DNA of 64,000 nucleotides from Geomonas sp. RF6 (GTDB lineage: Bacteria; Desulfobacterota; Desulfuromonadia; Geobacterales; Geobacteraceae), in contig NZ_CP087999.1 of NCBI RefSeq assembly GCF_021044625.1, forward strand, positions 4,547,001 through 4,611,000. The letters are read 5' to 3'. Shown one piece after another: positions 47,048 through 54,950 of this stretch. The position numbers and the translations under genes were made by a program. The stretch's first letter is position 1; the number at the start of each line of letters is the position of its first letter. The notes below the pieces were generated by a model, which did not search any database, was not told the origin of the DNA, and saw only the letters and a list, made by a program, of their open reading frames with translations.

Positions 47048-47242
47048 ATGCCAGTTATTACAGTCGATATCGGGATGTTGGACAGCAGCGAAAAGAAAGC
47101 CGAATTGGTGAAGAGCCTCACCAGCGCCGCGAGCGCCGCCACGAAGATCCCGGAGGAGAAGTTCATCGTGCTGATCAAGGAACTGGAGAGGGACAACATC
47201 GGGGTCGGCGGCACCCAGCTCTCCGCATTGATGAAGAAGTAG
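47048..47242 (+). CDS. 4-oxalocrotonate tautomerase-family protein
   Basis: This 64-residue protein begins Met-Pro-Val-Ile-Thr, leaving the catalytic N-terminal Pro after Met removal, and has the short beta-alpha-beta tautomerase pattern (NIGVGGTQLS near the end). A GAGGAGGTG ribosome-binding site sets the start at 47048. The substrate is unknown; many members act on enol/keto acids. It stands alone. Confidence 0.88.
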   Translation: MPVITVDIGMLDSSEKKAELVKSLTSAASAATKIPEEKFIVLIKELERDNIGVGGTQLSALMKK

Positions 47243-47342
47243 GGTGAGGCTTGCGAGGCGGAGAACTCCCTGCGGCTCCGCCTCTTTCATGGGCTCGTCG
47301 GGAGATTCCCAGGGCGGACATTTAAGCTAGGCCGTCGGCATC

Positions 47343-47446
47343 GCGTCCCTCCCCTTTCAAGGGGGAGGACAGGAGGGGGATGGGGGTCGCCCCTTACCTC
47401 TGACCCCATCCCCACCCTGTCCCTCCCCTTGAAAGGGAGGGGACGC
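47343..47446. repeat. C/G-rich long hairpin element, copy 2
   Basis: It has the same arms as 42377-42482 (CGTCCCTCCCCTTTCAAGGG and its complement) with a different ~16-nt loop (TCGCCCCTTACCTCTG). The two copies share nearly all arm bases. It occupies the middle of the 291-nt gap before the flavin reductase gene. Confidence 0.88.
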
Positions 47447-47533
47447 CTGAGCTCCCGTTCTACTCGCAGAAGACGGGCTGAGGCTGAACCCGTTCCCTGA
47501 ATTCCGGATGAATATCTAATAAAGGAGAAAAGG

Positions 47534-48109
47534 ATGGAGAAGAAATCTTTGGGGGCAAAGCCGATGGGGGCGCCGGCCCCGGTGTGGCTCGTCGGGACCT
47601 ATGACAGCGATGGCAAGCCGAATCTGGTGACGGTAGCGTGGGGGGGCACCTGCTGCTCCGATCCGCCGGCCCTTACCATTTCGCTGCGCAAGTCGCGGCA
47701 CAGCTACAACGCCATCGTGGAGCGGAAGGCTTTCACCGTCAATGTCCCGAATGAAGCGCAGGTCGTGGCAGCAGACTTCGCCGGCATCGCATCCGGCCGC
47801 GACACCGACAAGTTCGCCTCCGCCGGGCTCACTCCCGTGAGAAGCGATCTGGTGGACGCGCCGTACGCGGCGGAATTCCCCCTGGTATTCGAGTGTCGCC
47901 TCCTCCAGATCGTTGAGGTGGGGATTCACACGCAGTTCATCGGCGAGATCGTTGACGTGAAGGCGGATCCCTCAATCCTCAATGAGAGTGGCGTGCCGGA
48001 TGCAAAACTCCTTCGCCCCGTCGCCTACAGCCCTGCCACCCGCACCTACTACGGCCTCGGCGAAACCATCGGGCAGGGATTCACCATCGGCAAGGAGCTC
48101 ATGAAGTAG
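47534..48109 (+). CDS. Flavin reductase-family (FMN-binding split barrel) protein
   Basis: This 191-residue protein has a flavin-reductase-like split-barrel pattern: PAPVWLVGTYDSDGKPNLVTVAWGG, CCSDPPALTISLRKSRHSY and AFTVNVPNE. This group reduces FMN/FAD or acts as flavoredoxin. An AAAGGAGAAAAGG site precedes the ATG, and a strong terminator follows, so it is monocistronic. Confidence 0.88.
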   Translation: MEKKSLGAKPMGAPAPVWLVGTYDSDGKPNLVTVAWGGTCCSDPPALTISLRKSRHSYNAIVERKAFTVNVPNEAQVVAADFAGIASGRDTDKFASAGLTPVRSDLVDAPYAAEFPLVFECRLLQIVEVGIHTQFIGEIVDVKADPSILNESGVPDAKLLRPVAYSPATRTYYGLGETIGQGFTIGKELMK

Positions 48110-48145
48110 CACTCCCCTCCCCCGCTCCGCGCGTTGATACAGAAA

Positions 48146-48177
48146 CGGACGCCTCACCCGAGGCGTCCGCTCTTTTT
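48146..48177 (+). terminator. Rho-independent terminator after the flavin reductase gene
   Basis: A 9-bp perfect stem CGGACGCCT/AGGCGTCCG with a 6-nt loop is followed by a T-run (48173-48177). Confidence 0.9.
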
Positions 48178-48262
48178 GCTTCATCTGGGAGTTTCCCAGG
48201 ACCGAGAGTTTGTTGCCCCTCCAAGATGCGAGGCCATGCTACTAGGTTCCCCCCTTCGCCCA

Positions 48263-48642
48263 GATTCATCCGGGAACTCCGTGGGAGCGGGGGTACATCG
48301 CCACGAAGCACTGCAGAAGGCCTAACGTTCCCCCCTTCGCAAAGGGGGGGCAGGGGGGATTTGATCTTCAAGTCTCCTCCAGAACCGCAGCCCGTCTAAC
48401 AGTACATCTCGGTCGTCGAACCGCCGTGCTGCGGCAGTCTAAAGATCAACGACATAGCCACCACCAATTTTGTGCAAACTGGTATCAAAAAAATGCTTGA
48501 GACCACAGCAGTTGCGCACTTTGCAGGACGGTCTGGCCAAGTCAAATCCCCCCTGTCCCCCCTTCGCAAAGGGGGGACGCGAGGCCTCCTGCGGCCCTTC
48601 ATTGGAACATACTACGGCTTCCCCGGAATTCTTGGATGAGCC
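48263..48642 (+). repeat. ~380-bp dispersed element, orientation A
   Basis: This block is the reverse complement of 56528-56910. It has end modules (TTCATCCGGGAACTCC..., ...GGAATTCTTGGATGAGCC), inner CCCCCCTTCGCAAAGGGG modules, and a unique middle with GTCTAAAGATCAACGACATAG and TTGCGCACTTTGCAGGACGG. No reading frame of useful length is shared by both copies, so it looks like a non-autonomous mobile or extragenic element. The rest of the 635-nt gap (48110-48744) holds the terminator and a further partial end module at 48640-48670. Confidence 0.85.
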
Positions 48643-48744
48643 TTCGCAAAGGGGGGGACGCGAGGCCTCGTGCAGCGGTTATGGAGGCGTACTCCTGGCT
48701 CCCCACCATTCCAGGAAGAACCTTTCTTAGATATTCCTGCCTGT

Positions 48745-50802
48745 TTATTCCTTCGGCCGGTACTTCTCGTACGCCTCGCTCATGCGCTGCAGATTCTCCA
48801 GGAGGTAGCTCCTGTTAAGGCGATCCCTGTTGAAGTAGACATTCTGCAGGTTCACCGATGCCTCCGGATTGATGCCGATCGACTGGTGCAGCACGGAGTT
48901 CGGCCCTCCTGTGGATATGACCGTCTCCTGCGAGTAGCTCCATTCTTCCGTGCCGCGCAGCTGTGCATACAGCGGTTTCATGTCCTTGCGCGGTGTGAGG
49001 GGGAACGAAATCTGGACCCCCCCGACCTGCCAACGCTTCCCTTCCTGCGTCTTGGCATTCTTGTAGTACGCGGAGAACGCGGTGTCGCCGAAGAAGCGCT
49101 TCAATTCCGCCGTCCCCCCCGTATCCTGCTCCCAGAAACGCCCGGCCGTCCCTTCCAGGAAGACGTTGAGCGGGCTGAAGTAGTAGCGGTATGAGCCGAG
49201 ATATACTTCACTCTTCGCGTTTGTTTCGGAATTCTCGCCGTACGCCTGCTTCAGCCTGAACCGGTGCTTCCCTTCGGGAGAGGTCCACATCATCTCATTC
49301 AGCGTGCCGTTGATGTCCCCGTAGATCTTCCCTACCCCCGCCTGGGCGTAGAGAGATGGGGTGAGCTTCACGGCCTGGAAGAGCATGGCGCGCTCCAGCC
49401 GGGGGTCGTGACGCGCCCGCCGGTACAATTTGCCATCTTCCAGGTTCTCGCTCCAGCTAAGCGGGATGTCGCCCCGCACGTTCACGATCGCCCCCTTCCA
49501 CGGTGTGACGAAGAGGTCCGCCTTCAGGGAGAGGAGGTAGTCGAAAAGCCCCACCTCGGTACCCACGAAAGTGGTGAGCCCGGGCCAGAGGACAACGGTC
49601 GGCTTGAAGTATGACGAGATCGTCTTCCCGTCCACGAAGCGGGCCTGTGCAAGGTCGGCCTCCGTGCCGGTGGCAAGGGACTCCTTCAGCTTTCTTTCGT
49701 CTCCGTAGAAGAAGTCCTGCAGGTCGGAGAGAGGCGCGGAGACCGTCATCACCTTTATCCCCTTGCGCTCGATGACTGCGCTGACGTGGTCTATGCCGTT
49801 GCCGAGGATCTCTGCAGCGCTCCCGAAGACGACGCCGAGGGCATCGAGCTCGTTGTGGTTGAAGACGTTGTTCTCGTAGACGATGACGGCCCTGTGCCTG
49901 TCGATGATTCCGACGCGCACGTCCTGCAGCCCGGTCGCGGTGAGCCTCTTTTGCAGTTCGGAGAGTGAACTCTCATCGGCTGGCGCTGCCTCCGACGCCT
50001 GCTGGTCGCCCCCCTCTTCCCCGGTCGCCCGCGCCACAGGATGGCGCGCCTCAAAACGGCGCTTCGTCCCCTCCCGCGCTTTTTCCTTCAGAGAAAGTGG
50101 GAAGTCGAGCGAGAAGGCGAGGTCGATGTTGCCCGGATTGCGGTTCAGTGCGCTTTTGGCGGTGAACTGAAGCTTTATGTCGCGACGGAAGAGCCCCGGC
50201 GTGCTTATCTTCACCCCCGCGTTGGTGTCGCGGGTATCGTGTTCGGCGAGGAGGTGCACCCAGTCGCACAGCGTGACTTCGGCGCCTCCGAAAACCCCCT
50301 TCATCCGGTCCGGCCCGGTGCCGTATCCGATCGTGGCGCGCAGGGGCCCGAGGGTCTCGGTGGCAACGGCATACTTCGTCTGCAACCAGGATGCTCCCCC
50401 ACCGACGTCGGCCAGACCGAACGCCACATCGGGAAGGTAGTACCCCTTCGGGATGAACGGGACCTTCACCTTCACGTTTGCAGAGAGGTCGCGCATGAGC
50501 CCGGGCGCCTCTGTCAGCCGCCCTCCGAGCTCGACGATGGAGAAGAAGCCGACGTTGAAAAAGTAGTTGTCACCGTACGGCACCTGCTTCGGCCATTCCA
50601 CATTTTTCTGGTTGGAGTACGAAAGGACCATATGCCCTTCCTGCACGACACCTGCATCGGGGATGTTCAGGAGACCGCTGTACCCTTGCATGGAGAGGGT
50701 ATTGGAAAACGGTTCTGCACCAGCGAAGGCAGGGATGAGGAAGAGGAGGAACGCTACCCCGCTGAGAAGTGCGACGAGATTATGGTGGCATCTGCTGATC
50801 AT
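48745..50802 (-). CDS. YjbH-family exopolysaccharide-associated outer-membrane protein
   Basis: This is a 685-residue protein from the ATG at 50802, with a signal peptide (cleavage near AFA/GAE, ~residue 28) and MQGYSGLLNIPDAGVVQEGHMVLSYSNQ, the characteristic YjbH start. The body is beta-rich, with a likely two-barrel layout separated by a Glu/Ala-rich linker around residues 250-290. YjbH-type proteins work in secretion of exopolysaccharide. An AAGGATTTCC site precedes the ATG; a longer in-frame reading to 50979 runs into a repeat cluster and is unlikely. It lies downstream of a WecA-like transferase gene on the same strand. Confidence 0.82.
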   Translation of the reverse strand: MISRCHHNLVALLSGVAFLLFLIPAFAGAEPFSNTLSMQGYSGLLNIPDAGVVQEGHMVLSYSNQKNVEWPKQVPYGDNYFFNVGFFSIVELGGRLTEAPGLMRDLSANVKVKVPFIPKGYYLPDVAFGLADVGGGASWLQTKYAVATETLGPLRATIGYGTGPDRMKGVFGGAEVTLCDWVHLLAEHDTRDTNAGVKISTPGLFRRDIKLQFTAKSALNRNPGNIDLAFSLDFPLSLKEKAREGTKRRFEARHPVARATGEEGGDQQASEAAPADESSLSELQKRLTATGLQDVRVGIIDRHRAVIVYENNVFNHNELDALGVVFGSAAEILGNGIDHVSAVIERKGIKVMTVSAPLSDLQDFFYGDERKLKESLATGTEADLAQARFVDGKTISSYFKPTVVLWPGLTTFVGTEVGLFDYLLSLKADLFVTPWKGAIVNVRGDIPLSWSENLEDGKLYRRARHDPRLERAMLFQAVKLTPSLYAQAGVGKIYGDINGTLNEMMWTSPEGKHRFRLKQAYGENSETNAKSEVYLGSYRYYFSPLNVFLEGTAGRFWEQDTGGTAELKRFFGDTAFSAYYKNAKTQEGKRWQVGGVQISFPLTPRKDMKPLYAQLRGTEEWSYSQETVISTGGPNSVLHQSIGINPEASVNLQNVYFNRDRLNRSYLLENLQRMSEAYEKYRPKE

Positions 50803-50940
50803 CTGGCGGAAATCCTTTTGTACTTGAGATCGACGGCGACGCAGCAGTCGTCCCTCCCCAACCGCTGCGGCCGACTTTTCTGTTGATATCTGATCCCGCC
50901 ACGCGGATGTACTTCCTTCAGCGGAAGAGTCAGCGAGTCT

Positions 50941-51083
50941 CGTTCCCAAGGTCCACCTTGGGAACGTACCTGGGTGCAAAGCTCCGGCTTTGCATCCGCG
51001 TCAGCGGCAAACTTTAACGCCCGTACCTTGCGAGGCGGAGCCTCCAGGGGCAAAGCGCGTTCCCAAGCTGGAGCTTGGGAACG
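50941..51083. repeat. Cluster of short palindromes
   Basis: Two CGTTCCCAAG-N6-CTTGGGAACG palindromes (50941-50966 and 51058-51083) flank GCAAAGCTCCGGCTTTGC (near 50976) and GAGGCGGAGCCTC (near 51031). Each is a small hairpin. They fill most of the 354-nt gap between the lipoprotein terminator and the YjbH gene. Confidence 0.88.
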
Positions 51084-51103
51084 AGATGCGGAGAACCTGG
51101 GTT

Positions 51104-51131
51104 AAAAAAAGGGGGAAGCTCAGGCTCCCCC
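51104..51131 (-). terminator. Rho-independent terminator of the lipoprotein gene
   Basis: On the minus strand a GGGGGAGCC...GCTTCCCCC stem is followed by a run of seven T, 26 nt after the lipoprotein stop. Confidence 0.85.
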
Positions 51132-51156
51132 CTTGAAGTTGTCGAGCGGGCCGACC

Positions 51157-52017
51157 TTACTTGATCCCGCTGGTGCCGCCGGTTCCGCCGGTGGAGCCGG
51201 TGGTTCCACCCGTTCCGCCGGTGCCGCTCTGGACCGGAAGCGCCCCGGCCGGGAGCGCATTGGCGCCGGTTGCTGCGGCAGTCGTGGCGGCGCTGATGGT
51301 GCTGACCAGGGCCGGGACCGCGCTGACGATCGCGCTGTTGGAAGTGATGGCGGTGCTCACCTGGGTGGTGATGGCGCTGGTGATCTGCGAAGCGGTCGGT
51401 GCGCTGGCGGTGGAGAGGGTCTGCACTGCAGAGATCAGAGCAGAGGTAACGGCGCTGTTGATCGCGCTCTTTACGTCGCTCGCTGCGGAGGTGTTGGCAG
51501 CGGTCGAGAGAACGGCCCCGACGGCCTCGGCAAAGACGATTGCTGCAGAATTGGCGTCGGTCTTGACAGAGAAGTCAGCAGTCTTCAGATCGCTCACACC
51601 CATCTTTGCAAGAGCAGCGGCGAGCTGCGTTTCCACGTCGGCCTGCTGCGACGCGGGGGCGGAAGCGACGATGGTGGAGAGCGGGGTGATCTGGGAGTAC
51701 CCAGCCGGAGCGCTCAGCGGGGGAGCGGCGACAGCGGTCCCGGCGGTTCCGTCGGCGTTGAGGGGGATGTAGGTCCCTCCGGTAGTGGTGAACGGCCCCT
51801 GTGCGGTGATTGCAAAGACCCCGTTTGCGTCGGTGGTGGCAAAGACGTTACCATTTTTGTCACGGACGGAGGCGCCGGAGACCGGCCCTTTTACGACCTT
51901 CCCGGTGGGGGTCACGCCAACAGCGGAGCCGGAGTCGGAGCCGCACGCAGCAAGACCCGCGAGGCTCCCGAGGAGGAAGCCGCCTACTACCAGTTGTTTC
52001 AAATATCCTTTTTTCAT
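51157..52017 (-). CDS. Ala/Ser/Thr-rich lipoprotein of unknown function
   Basis: This is a 286-residue lipoprotein with a lipobox ending at Cys25 (LAGLAAC). A short carboxypeptidase-regulatory-like segment follows (KGPVSGASVRDKNGNVFATTDANGVF), then a long low-complexity helical Ala/Ser/Thr region and a Gly-Thr repeat tail of GGTGG units. It contains no Cys after the lipidated one. Function is unknown; a surface or spacer role is possible. An AAGGAGGCAGG site precedes the ATG. It lies 124 nt after the WecA-like gene and has its own terminator. Confidence 0.8.
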   Translation of the reverse strand: MKKGYLKQLVVGGFLLGSLAGLAACGSDSGSAVGVTPTGKVVKGPVSGASVRDKNGNVFATTDANGVFAITAQGPFTTTGGTYIPLNADGTAGTAVAAPPLSAPAGYSQITPLSTIVASAPASQQADVETQLAAALAKMGVSDLKTADFSVKTDANSAAIVFAEAVGAVLSTAANTSAASDVKSAINSAVTSALISAVQTLSTASAPTASQITSAITTQVSTAITSNSAIVSAVPALVSTISAATTAAATGANALPAGALPVQSGTGGTGGTTGSTGGTGGTSGIK

Positions 52018-52141
52018 CTTGTCCTGCCTCCTTGGTTTTTTTGGTGCTTCGCACCTGTGTGTATGATCCCGTCGACGCCCAAAGGCTCTGCAGGGGTCGG
52101 TATCTTTGCGGTCGCACCTTCGTCGCGGCGCGCCGCTTCAT

Positions 52142-54106
52142 CTATCTGCTCGAGCGGTAATTAACCGGGTAGCGCTTCTGCCACATCGGGCCGGCCGGGG
52201 CAGGTGTGCCGCTCCCCGCACCGTGGCGCTCAGCGATCGTGTCGAATTCGCCATCCTGCAGCTGGAACCACCAGAGCACCCGGTATATCGCCTCGGGGTG
52301 CCATACGGCGGCAGAGCGCCTCTGCCAGCGCACCAGCTGCATCCGGTACGGGCGCAGCGGCCGGAAGTGGAGGACCCTTTGCCATTTCTCCCTTTGCTCC
52401 AGGAAACCCACCTTCACCCCATACCCCAAGAGAACGAGGAGGCAGACCGTCTCCACCTGCACCATGTAGGCAAGAAGGGCGAGCTGGGTAACCACCACGA
52501 GGCTGCGGCTCGCGGTCGCCCTGCGCGTCAGCGTCATCTTGTAGGCGATAAAGAGGATGATCGATTTCCCCACCACCGTGAGGAGGTGGTACTGGCTCAG
52601 CATCGCTTGCGGCAGGAAGGGGACGGTGAGGACCATGAGAAGGATCAGGTACTCGAGCCCCGAACTCACCAGCATCCCTTTTTTACGCCGCAGGAGTACT
52701 TCGAGTCCCTCCAGGACGAAGAGAACCAGGAAGATGGCGTGGGAAAAGAGGACGACCCTGACACCGAGGAAGACTTCGTTTCGTGCAACGTTGTCCAGCG
52801 AGAAGACGAGGAAACCGCCGACGAAGTAGAGGGTAAAGACGAGGAAACGGTTGCAGTAGTCTCCCGTGATCAGGAGAAGAATCAGGGAGAGCGCCAGGAG
52901 AATCGCCGCGATAGACGGGGAAACCAGCCCCTTCTGCGCCGGGATGAGTGCCGACATAAGGAGCACGAGGATCGTCAGATACTTTATGGTCGCCCGCAGG
53001 TAGCGCGAGAGATAAACGGCGCGGCGGCACGCCCTGGTGCGCGCCTCCCACAGGGAAGGAATGATCCGCCTCGTGTGAATGCCGTGACGCATGAGGGTGG
53101 CCATCAGCATCCTGAAGGCGATGTAGAGGGCGGGCGCGCCGACAAGGAGCGTGGTGGCGAGCGCGAAGTCAGGGAGCTTCCTCGTGAAGAGAGCCATGAC
53201 GCTGGCCATCTGGCTGAGGCAGTAGACGGTAACCACGGCCGACTTGTGCTGCATCCCGGTGTTCAGCAGACGGTGATGGATGTGGGTGCGGTCCGGCGAG
53301 AAGACCCCCTTGCCGTTCCTGACCCTGTTGAACATGACAAAGAGGGTGTCGAGGATCGGCACCGCAAGGATGATGAAGGAGGTCATCTCCGAGTATCTCC
53401 CCGCGCTTCCGTTGATGAGGCTTATGGCGAAGATCCCCATGCAGTAGCCGAGAAAGAGGGAGCCGCAGTCCCCCATGAAGACGCGGGCGGGATAGGTGTT
53501 GTATTTCAGGAAGCCGAAGAGTGCGCCGACCAGTGCGGCGGACATGCCGAGGAGCCACACGTTGCCGGACTTGTAGGCGAGAACCCCGAAGGCGACGGTG
53601 CAGATGGCGGTCACCCCCCCTGCCAGGCCGTCGAGGCCGTCGAGCAGGTTTATGGAGTTCATGATCCCTACGATGGCGATGACGGAAAAGGGGATGGCGA
53701 GTGCGCCGAGTGCGAGTTCGCCGGTGCCGAGGACGTTGCCGAGGGAGTCGAGGCGTATCCCGCCGATGAGGACTGCCGCGAGAGCTGCCAGACCTTCACC
53801 GAGAAACTTCTGCCGCGGCGAGAGGGTGATGAGGTCATCTATGAGGCCGGTGAGAAAGATTATCAGGGCGCCGAAGGCGAAGCCGAGGGATTGCTGCCGC
53901 CACGGGATGAAAACGATGAAAGCGAGGAGAAAGGCGAAAAAGATGGCGACTCCGGCCAGTCGGGGCACTTCTCGGTCGTGGAGCTTGCGGGCGTCGCGAC
54001 AATCCATGCCACCGATCCGCACCGCCATCTTCGAGACGGGTGGGATCATGATCAGCGACGTAAATAACGCTGCAAGACAGACATAGAAGTATGAAATCGG
54101 CGCCAT
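52142..54106 (-). CDS. WecA/MraY-family undecaprenyl-phosphate sugar-1-phosphate transferase with extra C-terminal membrane domain
   Basis: This is a 654-residue polytopic membrane protein. The first ~330 residues are a complete polyprenyl-phosphate glycosyl-1-phosphate transferase: HDREVPRLAG (43-52), LIDDLI (Asp90-Asp91), INLLDGLDGLAGG (152-164), MGDCGSL with Asp213, and HIHHR (275-279). The remaining ~320 residues add a run of membrane helices and a cytoplasmic tail not found in WecA, which is usually ~360 residues. It would start a lipid-linked glycan. With the YjbH-like gene downstream it suggests exopolysaccharide assembly. Confidence 0.85.
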   Translation of the reverse strand: MAPISYFYVCLAALFTSLIMIPPVSKMAVRIGGMDCRDARKLHDREVPRLAGVAIFFAFLLAFIVFIPWRQQSLGFAFGALIIFLTGLIDDLITLSPRQKFLGEGLAALAAVLIGGIRLDSLGNVLGTGELALGALAIPFSVIAIVGIMNSINLLDGLDGLAGGVTAICTVAFGVLAYKSGNVWLLGMSAALVGALFGFLKYNTYPARVFMGDCGSLFLGYCMGIFAISLINGSAGRYSEMTSFIILAVPILDTLFVMFNRVRNGKGVFSPDRTHIHHRLLNTGMQHKSAVVTVYCLSQMASVMALFTRKLPDFALATTLLVGAPALYIAFRMLMATLMRHGIHTRRIIPSLWEARTRACRRAVYLSRYLRATIKYLTILVLLMSALIPAQKGLVSPSIAAILLALSLILLLITGDYCNRFLVFTLYFVGGFLVFSLDNVARNEVFLGVRVVLFSHAIFLVLFVLEGLEVLLRRKKGMLVSSGLEYLILLMVLTVPFLPQAMLSQYHLLTVVGKSIILFIAYKMTLTRRATASRSLVVVTQLALLAYMVQVETVCLLVLLGYGVKVGFLEQREKWQRVLHFRPLRPYRMQLVRWQRRSAAVWHPEAIYRVLWWFQLQDGEFDTIAERHGAGSGTPAPAGPMWQKRYPVNYRSSR

Positions 54107-54180
54107 TCTGAATAACCTCCACCACTGAACCGGCGATAGTTCTTAAAACCAGTGGTTTACCTTAAACCCTCTTTAAAAAA

Positions 54181-54206
54181 TCACTAACAGTGACTTATCC
54201 GTCACT
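54181..54206. promoter_or_regulatory. Overlapping palindromes upstream of the WecA-like gene
   Basis: Three TCACT/AGTGA half-sites occur in 26 nt: TCACT-AAC-AGTGA (54181-54193) overlaps AGTGAC-N6-GTCACT (54189-54206). They lie 75-100 nt before the minus-strand start at 54106. This could be an operator; no regulator is identified. Confidence 0.45.
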
Positions 54207-54426
54207 TATAAAGAGTCTTCGGCGAGGTTCTATGCGACTTTAGCTCTTTTTTGTCAGCTATCCGACGAATACGGTTAAGATTTTACAATGCAGCTGCGGT
54301 TGCATACTGTATTCACGCGTTTCCTGATACTGCGACCGCTCATGTGAAATAGATCTAATACTGCAGCGAAGAAGGAAGGTACTAGTCGACTGTGGCTTAT
54401 GACGGGTCATACAGAGAGGGGAAAAG

Positions 54427-54460
54427 AAAAGGGAGACGGCCTGGCAGCTGTCTCCCTTTT
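54427..54460. terminator. Orphan intrinsic-terminator-like hairpin
   Basis: An 11-bp perfect stem AAAAGGGAGAC/GTCTCCCTTTT encloses a 12-nt loop. No protein gene ends here on either strand: the 844-nt gap 54107-54950 starts with the divergent WecA promoter region and ends with the tolC-like stop. It could end a small RNA. Confidence 0.55.
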
Positions 54461-54485
54461 CTTCATTTATTGGACGTGTCGAAAT

Positions 54486-54567
54486 GTAGGCCGGAATAAG
54501 CGAAGCGTTTCCGGCAACTATCGGCTGGCGCCGACGCCGGGAACGCCTCCGGCTTATCCCGGCCTAC
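54486..54567. repeat. REP-like palindromic repeat, full copy
   Basis: The left arm GTAGGCCGGAATAAGCGAAG and the right arm CTCCGGCTTATCCCGGCCTAC pair imperfectly around a GC-rich middle. It is related to 43602-43698, and its left arm occurs alone, inverted, at 6594-6623. Confidence 0.9.
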
Positions 54568-54664
54568 GAAGTACTACGAGGTGCGAGCCGCGGAAGACAT
54601 CGGCCATCCGGAACTCTGACGGTTGGGTACGTCTCGATAAAGCGCGGCACGAGACCAGGTGTTA

Positions 54665-54919
54665 CCCCCTTTGCGAACGTTCATCCGTGAATTCCGTGAA
54701 TTCCGGGAATTCAGCGCAGTCGCTGCCGTTGACGTGAGGGGACGCTAGTGGCGCCGCGCTGGAGCACAGGCTTCCCAGCCTGTACCGCGGCGCCAGCCGC
54801 GCGGTCTGTGGCGGCTGCGCCGCCATCGCAGGCAAGATGCCTACGCTCCAGCGTGGGGGAACCGGATTCTTTGTAGCGCGTTCCCCAAAAGTCCCGGAAG
54901 AACCTTTGCAAAGGGAGGA
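54665..54919. repeat. Composite dispersed repeat (copy 2)
   Basis: The core 54717-54886 is nearly base-for-base the same as 11103-11273. The flanks carry the end modules CCCCTTTGCGAACGTTCATCC (left) and GAAGAACCTTTGCAAAGG (right). It ends 32 nt before the tolC-like stop, within the 844-nt gap. Confidence 0.88.
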
Positions 54920-54950
54920 GGTAGTAGCAGAGCGTTAACTTGATTGGTTG

